From Clostridia bacterium (GTDB taxonomy: Bacteria > Bacillota_A > Clostridia > Christensenellales > Aristaeellaceae), in contig JAFQEB010000027.1 in NCBI GenBank assembly GCA_017399225.1, positions 1-35,092 of the forward strand: a stretch of 35,092 nt of DNA, written 5' to 3'. Position 1 is the stretch's first letter; every line of letters begins with the position of its first letter. Made by a program: the position numbers and the translations under genes. The notes under the pieces are model-generated. The model made no database searches. It worked only from the letters and a program-made list of their open reading frames with translations, and was not told where the DNA came from. Below, one piece after another: positions 15,506 to 24,476 of this stretch.

Positions 15506-16423
15506 TTAGTTGTAGTAGAAGGTACGCTTGGAGATGAACCAGACCACGACGGCCAACAGCGCACAGGTGATCACAGAGGAGATCACGCTGAAGGCGGAGG
15601 ACAGGCCGTAGCTGCCCTCGGTGAAGGCAGTGGTGTAGGCCAGGTTCACGACCTCGGACTTGGAGAAGGCGTCCACGATGGTGTAGATCGTGTTGGTGAT
15701 GATGTGGGGCATGACCATCGGGAAGGTGACCTTCCAGAAGGTCTCGTAGCCGGTCGCGCCCTCGATCTTCGCCACCTCGTACATGGAGGGGGTGATGGAC
15801 TGCAGGGCCGCGATGAACAGAACGATCTGCACGCCGGAGGCCTGGATGATATCGCTGATACGGCCGACCGCGCCCACGATGTATTCCAGGATCGTCGGGG
15901 GCAGGGCGATCTCGCCGAAGAGGGCGATGAAGTAGGCCATATTGACCGCCGAGCCGCTGGAGGCCGCCTCCGCCATTTCAGCAGAGGTGCCGCTCAGGCC
16001 GCCGGCCATCATCTGGGCAGCGAAGTCCAGCGTGCTGGCAATGGCCTCGGAGTTCAACAGCACCGGCAGGAAGAAGATCGCGCGCACCAGGCCGCGGCAC
16101 TTCATCTTGCGGTTGAGCAGCATGGCCACGAACAGCGAGAAGAAGATGATCAGCGGCACGTCGATGACCATGTTGGTCAGCGAGGTGACCAGCGTCTGCT
16201 TGAAGGTACCATGGCCGGTGAAGGCCGTGATGTAATTGCTCAGGCCGATGAAATCCAGCTCATAGCCGCCGGAGGGCGGGACGGTCAGCTCGCTGAAGGA
16301 GAACTGCACCGTCATGTACAGGCTGCGGACGTAGAACAGCAGGAAGCCCACGAACCACGGCAGGATGAACAGGTAGCCGCTGACCGCGCGCCTGGTCTTC
16401 ATGGAGACATGCATCTTTTTCAT
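15506..16423 (-). CDS. Sugar ABC transporter permease, MalF type (second pair)
   Basis: This 305-residue permease has six predicted helices. The first spans YLFILPWFVGFLLFYV, and the EAA loop is MYEVAKIEGATGYETFWKVTFPMVMP, where the usual EAA reads EVAK. An unusually long Ala/Gly/Ser-rich periplasmic-side insertion lies between helices 3 and 4 (about residues 137-165). The ATG at 16423 immediately follows the TAA of the DUF5696 gene, with its GGGAGG ribosome site inside that gene, so the two are translationally coupled. It pairs with the MalG subunit downstream. This tight coupling to DUF5696 suggests the two proteins function together. Confidence 0.94.
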   Translation of the reverse strand: MKKMHVSMKTRRAVSGYLFILPWFVGFLLFYVRSLYMTVQFSFSELTVPPSGGYELDFIGLSNYITAFTGHGTFKQTLVTSLTNMVIDVPLIIFFSLFVAMLLNRKMKCRGLVRAIFFLPVLLNSEAIASTLDFAAQMMAGGLSGTSAEMAEAASSGSAVNMAYFIALFGEIALPPTILEYIVGAVGRISDIIQASGVQIVLFIAALQSITPSMYEVAKIEGATGYETFWKVTFPMVMPHIITNTIYTIVDAFSKSEVVNLAYTTAFTEGSYGLSSAFSVISSVITCALLAVVVWFISKRTFYYN

Positions 16424-19057
16424 TTAATTCACGCCTCCCATCACATAATAGTCCATTGCAGGCACCGCGTAGCCGTCCGCCTGCGCTTCCTCTGCGCCGT
16501 AGTTGACGTAGATGGTCACGCCGTTGGAGTAGGTGACCTTCTTCAGGTTCTCCGCCAGCGTCTCGTGCGCCACCATGTTGGCATTGCTGACATACTTGAG
16601 CGCATCGTTGACGTATGCGTAGTTCTCCACCGCTTCCTCAGCCCAGGCGTCGAAGGTGGTGGCGTAGTACTTGTTCAGGCCCGTGTACTTCATCCCCGTC
16701 GCATCTTCCCAGGTGAAGATGTAGCGGGTGGATGCGCCGTATTCGACCATCTCCAGCAGATTCCTGCGCACGTCGTCCGTCACGTAGGTATTGATGGGCT
16801 TGCCGGTGTAATCCACACAGCCATGCACCACCATCTGGTACAGCGGGATCGTGTCATCCACGATGAAGTATTCCGTGGCGCTCATGGGCGCGTTGAGGAT
16901 ATGGCTCACACCCTGCAGCGCGTAGTCGTTGCCGCCGGTGATCATCAGGTTCCTGCCGGTGTCGCGCAGCTTCTGCAGCTGGCTCTCCACCACCATCAGG
17001 GCCTCCTCGCGGTTGATGACCTCGGTGCGCTTCTTGTCCGCATGGAGCTCGTAGCCCAGGTCGCGCAGAGAGATGCCGATGGTCTCATCATAGCCGCCGA
17101 TGGCATTGGTGAAGCCGCCCACATAGTAGGGCAGGAACTTCGGGCTGAGGAGATCGTAGAGGTTCTCCGCATAGCCCAGACCGGAGGTGCGGCGCAGGTT
17201 GGAGGGATCCACCTCGCCGAGGGAAACCGAGTAGCCCGCACCGTAGTAACGGGAGGATTCCTCCGTGTAGCGGTAACGCTTGGAGATGAAGGTAACGTTC
17301 TGGAAGGCGACGTCCGCGTAGATCTCGCCGTACTCGCCCATGGCCTTCGCCAGGTTTTCCAGACCGCCCTTGCCGCCCAGCTGACGCAGGACGCTGATGC
17401 GGTTGGCCACGTCATGATAGTAGCCGCCGTTCATCCAGCCCTGGAAGTTCATCACCTGGCTGTTCACACCAAGCTCTTCCAGCTGCTGCGCCATCTGCGC
17501 CGCCTGGTCAAAGGTGGTCATGGCCTTGACGCGCAGGTGCTGCACGCCCATGGTATGGGCCGTTTCCTTCACGCCGCCGATCACGTCGTAGTAGAAGGGG
17601 ATATCGCCGCTCTCGGCCTTCACCGTCAGCACGCCCTCATCGATCAGGCGCTGACGATAGTAATTGGCCACGCCACTGTAGCCCTTGTACTCCTCACCCA
17701 GCAGGGTGTAACGAACGGTCAGGGGCTCGAAGTAGTAGTTATCCTCCACGATGGGCATGTCGGCCGTTTCACCGGCGCCGAACATGGCCAGCTTTTCATC
17801 GCCGCGGATGATGAACATGACAAAGGCGTTGTTGTAGGAATTGTTGCGGCCCGCCACATCAGCGGTGATGTTGGCGAAGGTCGCGCCCTGCTCGATGGAG
17901 GCCAGCACGGTGCTGTTCTCCCGGCAGATGGCGAAGATGGGCAGACGCACAGACTGCAGGTTCTGGGTCTTGGTGTACTCAGCGTCCACCAGATCCATGT
18001 CGTACACATACTGGCTGTACTGCGCGTTGGTCCACTTGCCGTTGTTGAAGTTGATCAGGCTGCCCGAGCCGTTGGGGACGACCATGTAGCCCGTCTCATC
18101 CATACCGGCGGCCGCCATGTAGGGCAGCAGCTGGATGCGGTAGATCATGCCGCCGCCGCGTTCCTCGATCAGCTCCGGGGGAATGGTGCATTCCACGCCG
18201 TCACCCTTGAGGGTCCAGTCCAGCGCCACGGTGAAGCCCAGGGTCTCCACCACTTCCACGCCGGCCTTCTCCTGCCAGGAGTAATACTCCTCGGGGGTCA
18301 TGCCGCCCTTCTCAACGAAGGCGTCGGAGATCTTCTTCAGCGTACGGATGGGCATCTTCTTGCCGTTTTCGGAAACGTACCAGTCGCCGTCCTCCCGCTG
18401 CTCGTAGTAGGAGTTGGCCTTGCCGTACATCTCGCGCTGGATGGAAGCATCCACCGCGCTATGCAGCTCCTGATAACGCTCATCGGTCAGGTAGGCAGGG
18501 ACGTAGTAGACCGTCACTTCCTCACCCAGCTCATAGGTGAAGCGCACGCCGTCCGGAATGGTCTCGGCCTTGAAGTTACCCAGGTCCACCGAATCAGCAA
18601 AGCTGTTGTAGGTGCCGGTGGCCAGGTTGGCGTTGTAGTAGTCCACCATCAGCTGGGACTTGAGGTACGCCTTGTTGGTCTTGTTGGCGCCCTTGTCCTT
18701 GTCAGCCAGGGGCGGGTTGGAGTACACGGTCTCTCCGCTGCGCAGGTCGTAGACGGCCACGCAGCCCGTGGCGGGATCCGCGTAGAGCTTCAGGATATCG
18801 TTCTGGGCCACCAGCTGATAGCCCTCCACCTGAGGCTCCGCATCCTCCAGGGCAGTGAACTCGGTGCCGACGGCCGCTGCCGCGGGCTCCGTGATGTACT
18901 GCCGGTATTCACGGTTAAACTGATAGCGCACCAGATACCAGCCGACCACGGCTGCGATGATCACCAGCGCCACTGCCAGCGCAATCCACAGCCAGCGGCG
19001 GGATTTGCGCTCGCCAGGGGCAGCGGGCGACTGGATATTTTTTTGCTTTTTGCTCAT
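16424..19057 (-). CDS. Membrane-anchored DUF5696 protein
   Basis: This 877-residue protein has a basic cytoplasmic N-terminus, one transmembrane anchor (about residues 22-43) and a large extracytoplasmic part. I recognise it as DUF5696-type from its overall sequence (VPNGSGSLINFNNGK, YKGYSGVANYYRQRL, NLMITGGNDYALQG). The pattern of a beta-rich N-terminal half followed by an alternating strand/helix half recalls retaining glycosidases with a TIM barrel, but I cannot assign catalytic residues. The ATG at 19057 follows a GGGAGGGACGA ribosome site. It lies 17 bases after the YIP1 gene and directly before the second MalF permease. A surface-tethered glycan-processing or glycan-handling role is inferred from this context. 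Confidence 0.85.
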   Translation of the reverse strand: MSKKQKNIQSPAAPGERKSRRWLWIALAVALVIIAAVVGWYLVRYQFNREYRQYITEPAAAAVGTEFTALEDAEPQVEGYQLVAQNDILKLYADPATGCVAVYDLRSGETVYSNPPLADKDKGANKTNKAYLKSQLMVDYYNANLATGTYNSFADSVDLGNFKAETIPDGVRFTYELGEEVTVYYVPAYLTDERYQELHSAVDASIQREMYGKANSYYEQREDGDWYVSENGKKMPIRTLKKISDAFVEKGGMTPEEYYSWQEKAGVEVVETLGFTVALDWTLKGDGVECTIPPELIEERGGGMIYRIQLLPYMAAAGMDETGYMVVPNGSGSLINFNNGKWTNAQYSQYVYDMDLVDAEYTKTQNLQSVRLPIFAICRENSTVLASIEQGATFANITADVAGRNNSYNNAFVMFIIRGDEKLAMFGAGETADMPIVEDNYYFEPLTVRYTLLGEEYKGYSGVANYYRQRLIDEGVLTVKAESGDIPFYYDVIGGVKETAHTMGVQHLRVKAMTTFDQAAQMAQQLEELGVNSQVMNFQGWMNGGYYHDVANRISVLRQLGGKGGLENLAKAMGEYGEIYADVAFQNVTFISKRYRYTEESSRYYGAGYSVSLGEVDPSNLRRTSGLGYAENLYDLLSPKFLPYYVGGFTNAIGGYDETIGISLRDLGYELHADKKRTEVINREEALMVVESQLQKLRDTGRNLMITGGNDYALQGVSHILNAPMSATEYFIVDDTIPLYQMVVHGCVDYTGKPINTYVTDDVRRNLLEMVEYGASTRYIFTWEDATGMKYTGLNKYYATTFDAWAEEAVENYAYVNDALKYVSNANMVAHETLAENLKKVTYSNGVTIYVNYGAEEAQADGYAVPAMDYYVMGGVN

Positions 19058-19074
19058 ATCTTCGTCCCTCCCGC

Positions 19075-19707
19075 TTAAAATCTGAAGATCAGTTCGGTGT
19101 AGATGCTCTGGAAGAAGGCGATCACCTGGCCGACGAAGTTGGTGATCAGCAGCACCAGGAAGATGATGATGAACACCGCGACCAACGTCAGGAACAGGGT
19201 CAGGAGCGTCTTGCCCAGGGTGTAGTTATGCACCTGCATGATGCCGGTGAGCGCCATGATCAGGGTATAGGCGACGCCGATGCCCATGATGATGGTGTAG
19301 AATGCCTGCTCGCCCTCCGCCAGGAACTGGCTGACGATGGTCGCCAGGATGTAGGTGACGATCATGGGCAGCATCGCATAGCCCACGGCAATGCAGATAT
19401 CCTTGAAGCGGCCCTCGCCGTCCATCAGACAGGTAATGGACCAGTTGCCCACGCACAGCAGCAGGTACATCAGCACCACGCCGCCCAGCTCCGGCAGCAG
19501 GTTGACCGTGCGGACGTTGACGTCGCTGACCACGAAGGAGGCCAGCAGGCGGTTCAGCGAGAAGCACAGGCCGAAGAACAGCACCAGCAGCACCGCGATG
19601 CCCACGCTGCCCTTTTCACGATGACGGATCCAGTAGTAGCCGTCAGAGGGATGCATGACGGTGTAGAACAGGTGGGCCCACTTTTCCTTGCCAAAAAGCT
19701 TTTTCAT
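19075..19707 (-). CDS. YIP1-family integral membrane protein
   Basis: This 210-residue protein has five predicted helices (about 36-57, 73-93, 105-129, 137-158 and 165-195) and an N-terminal MHPSDGYYWIRHREKGS segment typical of bacterial YIP1-family proteins. The family name comes from a eukaryotic trafficking protein, and the bacterial role is unknown. The ATG at 19707 has AAGGAGGG upstream and follows the stop of the NHL protein by 3 bases, with 17 bases to DUF5696 downstream, so the three are one translational unit. It may scaffold the membrane anchors of its two neighbours beside the ABC permeases; this is inference. Confidence 0.88.
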   Translation of the reverse strand: MKKLFGKEKWAHLFYTVMHPSDGYYWIRHREKGSVGIAVLLVLFFGLCFSLNRLLASFVVSDVNVRTVNLLPELGGVVLMYLLLCVGNWSITCLMDGEGRFKDICIAVGYAMLPMIVTYILATIVSQFLAEGEQAFYTIIMGIGVAYTLIMALTGIMQVHNYTLGKTLLTLFLTLVAVFIIIFLVLLITNFVGQVIAFFQSIYTELIFRF

Positions 19708-19710
19708 GGT

Positions 19711-22584
19711 TTACGCCCTCCTTCCCCGTTTTGCATCGACTTTGGGTTTGATGACCTTGAAGTAGACCACCAGCGCCACCACGGCCACCACGACCGCCGT
19801 GAGCACATACTGGATGTTGCTCTTGAGCAGCTCGTTGCGGTAACGCTTGAACGCCACGGAGTAATACTCCTTGTTCATGCCGCGCTTGAGGTATTCCATG
19901 GCCTTTTCGTTGTCGCCCGCAGAGAGGTAGGCCTTGCCGATACCGGTGTTGGCCAGCTCGTTGTTCTCATCCAGGCGGAGGACTTCCTCCCACAGCTCCA
20001 CGGCCAGCGCCTCGTCGCCGTCAAAGCGAAGAGCCACGGCGTCGTTGATCAGGCGGCCGTACTCGGTCTCGCCGAAGATCAGGATGGAGTTCTGACGGGA
20101 ATCCAGCACCAGCAGACGATCCTGCGCGTACTCAATGGCCACGGGCAGGTTCAGCGTGCCCTCCTGGGTGCCCAGGCCGCCGAAGATGTAGAGCAGATTG
20201 CCCTCATGATCGTAGGTGAACACGCGGCCGCGCTTGGAATCCAGCAGGGAGTACACACCCTTGTCGCGGTAAACCACGTCGACGATCTTGCTCGGGCCGG
20301 CGTACTGGCTGGTGCCGTTGATGGCGATATCGCCGCCCAGGTTGGCGTTCAGGCCCATGCGGATGACGTCCTCGCCCTTGGGGTTGAGGCGGCGCACGGC
20401 CTGCGTGCCGGCGTTATCAACGTTGGAGGCATAAACGAAGCCTTCCTCGTCGATGTCGATGCCGGTGAACTCGGTGGGGATGAAGAGCTGCTGCTTGGAG
20501 CGCTCCTCCTTGGTGGCCAGCTTGCGCCAGAACTTGTCCCAGGCGGAGATGGACACCTGAATGGTGCCGAAGAAGCCGGTGAAGTCGCCATTGGTCTCAA
20601 AGACCATGATGCCCTCGAACATGTACTGCGCAACGCAGTAGATACGGCCGGCGTAGTCCACCGCCACCTTCATGGGGGTGAACACATAGCCTTCCTCCAG
20701 CGCCTCGCTGTCCGCATCCTTGCTGACGCGGGTCACCTGCATATCGCCGTTGAAGACGATCAGGTTATCCTTGCTGTCCGCGATGCAGACCTGACGCTGC
20801 ACGCGCTGGTTGGCCTTCTTGGTGCCGTCGCAGACGTAGTTGAGCGCCACGCCCTCCACGCCGCCGACTGCATCGAAGGTCACCTTCTCGCCGCCGAACT
20901 CATAGCCGGTGACGACCTGCGTCACCTCGCCGCCGGAGACGACCTGCATACAGTTGTTCTGCGCCACATGGGCCGCAGTGCCGTCCTCATTGAGGACGAT
21001 GATGCGGTTGTTCGCGCCCGCCACGCAGAGCTTGTCCTCCAGCAGCGCCACGCCGGTCAGGTCGGTGAAGCGCTCGGCAGTCTTGCCGATCTGGGCGGTG
21101 GTCAGCTTGGCAGTGATGGCGCCCTGGGCGTCCATGGCGATCACGGTGTCGTTCTCCACCTTGTCGATGCACACGCCCTCAGCGTTGGTGACGACCACCG
21201 TGCCGTCCTTCTGGCCGACCAGCAGCTTGTCGCCCACCAGATCCAGGCCGGTGATATCCACGAAATCCGTTTCCGCATCCGGGCCCGTCAGGGTCGCGAC
21301 GATGTTGCCGTCCGCATCCTTGACCTGCACGGCATTGCTGGCGATGACCTTCACCAGGTCGCCCGCCTGATCCAGCACGACGATCTTGTTCGCGCCGTCA
21401 CGGATGTAGAGCAGATCCTCCTCTACCGCAAACTCGGTGATGGCGGTAAAGGTGTTCTGCGCACCGGCAGCATCCTTGTAGCTGCTGAAGACGCGGCGCA
21501 GGTTGCCGTTTGGATCCAGCTTGGTGGCGCGCTTGTCGCTCACCGCGTAGAAGCAGCCGTCTTCCTCCACCCAGAGGCTCTTGACGCCCTCCAGCGCAGT
21601 ACGGCTGGCGGGAGTGCCCTTGATGAGGTTGACCAGGTTGCCGATCATCAGGAAGATGTCCTTGTTGGGGACGGGATCGTAATTGACGAACGCCTTCACG
21701 CCCTCGGGCATGGGGGTGGCGCTGGCCTTGGGGGTCGCAGTGGGCGCGGTCTCCCCTTCCGCCAGCTCGGGCTTGGGGGTCGCGGTGGCTTCCGGCGTCG
21801 CGGTGGGCATCTGGAAGCCCTCGGGCATCCGCAGCACAGCCTTGCCGCTGGCAAGGGCCTCGTACTCCTGGCCGTTCAGCGCGGCCTTGGCACTGAAGGG
21901 CTGCAGCACATCCGCAACCGCCACCACGGTGTAGGTCAGGCCGTTCTCGTCCGTCACCTCGCCGGCGCTGCCCTCGGGCAGGTTCACGATGGCGTAGGTC
22001 GCGTCCGCAGTTTCAGCCGTCTTGGCCAGCGGGCTCATGCCGTCGATGTGAGTGCCCACCTGGTAGGTCACCGCGCCGATGGCCTGGGAGGCCGCTGCCG
22101 CCGGGATCTCCACGATCTTGAGCAGCTTGCCCTCCGCATCCAGCACGACGATACGGCGGTTCATGGAGTCGGCAATGTACAGCGTGCCGTCCTCCGTCAC
22201 CGCAATGCCGGTGGGCTTGTTGAACTGATCCTGCAGCCCCGCATTGTCAAAGCCGGTGATGACATTGCGCACAGTGCGCAGGTCATTCTCCAGCACCACG
22301 ATGCGGTGGTTGTTGGTATCCGCTACATACACGCCGCCGTCCGGCGCGACGAACATGTCCTGCGGCTCCACAAAGGCGCCCAGGTTTTCGCCGTTCCAGT
22401 TCAGGTCAGTGCCCAGCACCGTGCCCTTGGGCACGTAGGCCGCCGGGGTGCGGAAGATATCGGACCAGTAGTCGTAGTTGTAGGCGTCGTAGGGAATATC
22501 CTCGGCATAGGCAGGCAGCAGGCCGGTGGCAAGCACCAGCACCGCCATCAGCATGGCAAGGAGGGATTTCTTCATATTATACAT
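19711..22584 (-). CDS. Secreted NHL beta-propeller protein with TPR-like region and C-terminal anchor
   Basis: This 957-residue protein has a signal peptide (residues 1-27, ending AYAED) and NHL-type propeller blades (for example PQDMFVAPDGGVYVADTNNHRIVV and PTGIAVTEDGTLYIADSMNRRIVV before residue 150, with more blades between about 330 and 840). The blades are interrupted by an inserted region of about 150 residues containing a Thr/Pro-rich linker (about 258-298). A TPR-like helical region follows (about 845-915, DEALAVELWEEVLRLDENNE...AYLSAGDNEKAMEYLKRG), then a final transmembrane helix (about 925-945) with a basic tail. It is therefore a surface protein held in the membrane. The ATG at 22584 follows GGAGGAGGA. 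It sits between permease pair 1 and YIP1/DUF5696. Binding or sensing of extracellular glycan is plausible but unproven. Confidence 0.88.
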   Translation of the reverse strand: MYNMKKSLLAMLMAVLVLATGLLPAYAEDIPYDAYNYDYWSDIFRTPAAYVPKGTVLGTDLNWNGENLGAFVEPQDMFVAPDGGVYVADTNNHRIVVLENDLRTVRNVITGFDNAGLQDQFNKPTGIAVTEDGTLYIADSMNRRIVVLDAEGKLLKIVEIPAAAASQAIGAVTYQVGTHIDGMSPLAKTAETADATYAIVNLPEGSAGEVTDENGLTYTVVAVADVLQPFSAKAALNGQEYEALASGKAVLRMPEGFQMPTATPEATATPKPELAEGETAPTATPKASATPMPEGVKAFVNYDPVPNKDIFLMIGNLVNLIKGTPASRTALEGVKSLWVEEDGCFYAVSDKRATKLDPNGNLRRVFSSYKDAAGAQNTFTAITEFAVEEDLLYIRDGANKIVVLDQAGDLVKVIASNAVQVKDADGNIVATLTGPDAETDFVDITGLDLVGDKLLVGQKDGTVVVTNAEGVCIDKVENDTVIAMDAQGAITAKLTTAQIGKTAERFTDLTGVALLEDKLCVAGANNRIIVLNEDGTAAHVAQNNCMQVVSGGEVTQVVTGYEFGGEKVTFDAVGGVEGVALNYVCDGTKKANQRVQRQVCIADSKDNLIVFNGDMQVTRVSKDADSEALEEGYVFTPMKVAVDYAGRIYCVAQYMFEGIMVFETNGDFTGFFGTIQVSISAWDKFWRKLATKEERSKQQLFIPTEFTGIDIDEEGFVYASNVDNAGTQAVRRLNPKGEDVIRMGLNANLGGDIAINGTSQYAGPSKIVDVVYRDKGVYSLLDSKRGRVFTYDHEGNLLYIFGGLGTQEGTLNLPVAIEYAQDRLLVLDSRQNSILIFGETEYGRLINDAVALRFDGDEALAVELWEEVLRLDENNELANTGIGKAYLSAGDNEKAMEYLKRGMNKEYYSVAFKRYRNELLKSNIQYVLTAVVVAVVALVVYFKVIKPKVDAKRGRRA

Positions 22585-22600
22585 GTATCGATCCTCCTCC

Positions 22601-23539
22601 TTAATCCTTCATGCCGGAAGTGGTCATGGTTTCCAGAATGGACGACTGGCAGATCAGGAAGAAGGTGATCGGCACCGCGGCGATGATGAAGGTCACCGCA
22701 GCCGCCGCACCGGCACGGGCAGCGCCGCCGGCCGTGATCTGCTGCAGGGCAAACTGCATGGGCTTAAGCTGCTCGTCACGCAGGAAGAGCGAGCCGGTGT
22801 TGCCCCACATGGACTGGAACTGGAAGATGGCCAGGGTCAGCCACGCGGGCTTGACGTTGGGCATGACGATCTTCCAGAAAATCTGCCATTCGTTGGCGCC
22901 CTGGATGCGGGCGGACTCCATCAGGCTGTCGGGCAGCTGCTCCATGAACTGCTTCATCAGGTACAGGCCCATGCCGAAGGCGAAGGCCGGCAGGATCAGC
23001 GCCCAGTAGGTGTTGTTGATGCCCAGCCAGGAGATGATGGCGTACTGGGGGATCTGGGTAACTGTCCAGGAGAACATCATGGACAGCACGACCATGCTGA
23101 ACAGCACGGGCTTGCCGGGGAAGTTGTGCTTGGCCAGGGGGTATGCCGCCAGGGAGGCGATGACCACGTGGCCCACCATGCCCAGACCCGTGATGATGAC
23201 GGTGTTCATCAGGTAACGGCTGAAGGGCACCCAGGAGGTGTTCATCAGCACGAACAGGTCGGAGAAGTTCTCCAGGTGGGGATTGCGCACGAAGATCTTG
23301 GGCGGATACTGGAACAGCTCGTCCAGGGGCTTGAGCGCGTTGTTGACGATCATGACCAGGGGCAGCACCATGAACACGGCGCAGATGCCCATCAGGGTGA
23401 ACAGCAGCGTGTTGCCCGCCACAGAGCGGTTGAGCTTCTTGGACTTGAGGGAAGGCACGATCTTCTGCCGGCGCAGCTTCTTCTGCAGATGGGGCGGAAG
23501 GTCCTTGATCTGAACCTGACCCTTGATGGTTTCACTCAT
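22601..23539 (-). CDS. Sugar ABC transporter permease, MalG type (first pair)
   Basis: This 312-residue CUT1 permease subunit has a long cytoplasmic N-terminus (about 45 residues), six predicted helices and an EAA loop, DSLMESARIQGANEWQIFWKIVMPNVKP. An AGGAARAGAAAA stretch begins the last helix. The ATG at 23539 overlaps the context of the MalF stop (3 bases apart), indicating translational coupling within one heterodimer. The NHL protein begins 16 bases after its end. The two MalG copies in this locus are clearly divergent from each other, so the second pair is not a recent duplicate and probably has a different partner or substrate size. Confidence 0.95.
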   Translation of the reverse strand: MSETIKGQVQIKDLPPHLQKKLRRQKIVPSLKSKKLNRSVAGNTLLFTLMGICAVFMVLPLVMIVNNALKPLDELFQYPPKIFVRNPHLENFSDLFVLMNTSWVPFSRYLMNTVIITGLGMVGHVVIASLAAYPLAKHNFPGKPVLFSMVVLSMMFSWTVTQIPQYAIISWLGINNTYWALILPAFAFGMGLYLMKQFMEQLPDSLMESARIQGANEWQIFWKIVMPNVKPAWLTLAIFQFQSMWGNTGSLFLRDEQLKPMQFALQQITAGGAARAGAAAAVTFIIAAVPITFFLICQSSILETMTTSGMKD

Positions 23540-23542
23540 GCC

Positions 23543-24475
23543 TTACTCACCCACCCTTCCGAGCAGCTTCTGAATCAGCTTGTTGGTACCGACCATCAGC
23601 AGGAACAGGATGGTCGCGATAGCGGAGGCATAGCCCATGTCAAGACGGGTGGAACCGTAGTCCAGCAGGTGGGTTACGATGGTCGCACCGGCGTAGTTGA
23701 CGGAGGGGTTGCCCGCTAGGTTGATGGAAATATCCGCAACGGCGAAGGACTGGGTGATCTGCATCACCGCGCCGAACATCAGCTGGGGCTTCATGGCCGG
23801 GAGGGTCACGAACCACAGCTCCTGCCAGCGGTTCTTGATGCCGTCGATGGCCGCCGCCTCGTACATGCTCTTGTCCACGGTCTGAAGACCCGCGATGAAG
23901 GACAGGAAGCCGGTACCAAGGCTCAGCCACAGCTGAACGACGATCAGCACCGGGAGGACGTAGCTCTCGGTCTGCATCCACAGGATGGGCTCATTGATGA
24001 TATCCAGGTTCAGCAGCAGGCCGTTGAGGTAGCCGTAGCGGTCGCCGGTCAGGATCAGGTTCCAAACCATGTAGGCGTTGCCGCAGATGGAGGGTGCGTA
24101 GAAGATCAGCGTCAGCACGGTACGCAGGCCGCGGTTGAACTCGTTGATGATCCACGCGAAGAGGAGACACAGCATGTAGCTCACCGGGCCGGTGACCACC
24201 GCGAAGATCAGCGTGTTCTTCAGCGAGATCATGAAGATGTCGTCCTCGATGAGGAGCTTGACGTAGTTGTTCCAGCCCACGAAGTTGGGCATCTCCAGCA
24301 TGTTCCAGTCGGTGAAGGACACCACGATGGACATCAGCACCGGCAGAACGGTGAAGAAGAAGAACAGGATGAAGTAAGGCGCGATCATCAGGTAGGAGGC
24401 CTGATGCTTCCTCAGCGTCTTCCACAGGGAGGGACGGCGGTATTTCGGCGCCGTCTGATTGGTCACTACGCTCAT
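23543..24475 (-). CDS. Sugar ABC transporter permease, MalF type (first pair)
   Basis: This 310-residue permease has six predicted helices, the first spanning YLMIAPYFILFFFFTVLPVL, and a canonical EAA loop, MYEAAAIDGIKNRWQELWFVTLPAMKP. The ATG at 24475 is preceded by GAGGAGGAGTAAG, in which the stop of the fused solute-binding protein is embedded, so translation is coupled; a longer frame to 24514 lies inside that upstream gene. The binding protein it serves is most likely the CBM-fused protein just upstream. The ATPase is absent from the window. Confidence 0.95.
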   Translation of the reverse strand: MSVVTNQTAPKYRRPSLWKTLRKHQASYLMIAPYFILFFFFTVLPVLMSIVVSFTDWNMLEMPNFVGWNNYVKLLIEDDIFMISLKNTLIFAVVTGPVSYMLCLLFAWIINEFNRGLRTVLTLIFYAPSICGNAYMVWNLILTGDRYGYLNGLLLNLDIINEPILWMQTESYVLPVLIVVQLWLSLGTGFLSFIAGLQTVDKSMYEAAAIDGIKNRWQELWFVTLPAMKPQLMFGAVMQITQSFAVADISINLAGNPSVNYAGATIVTHLLDYGSTRLDMGYASAIATILFLLMVGTNKLIQKLLGRVGE

Positions 24476-24476
24476 C

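Noticed and set aside
15056..19078. 1340-codon open frame on the plus strand (also 19228-22668, 24459-27614, and 3781-6270 on the minus strand)
   Set aside because: These are exact antisense shadows of real genes in GC-rich DNA. Their products are His/Gln/Val/Gly-rich with no domains, and they have no ribosome sites.
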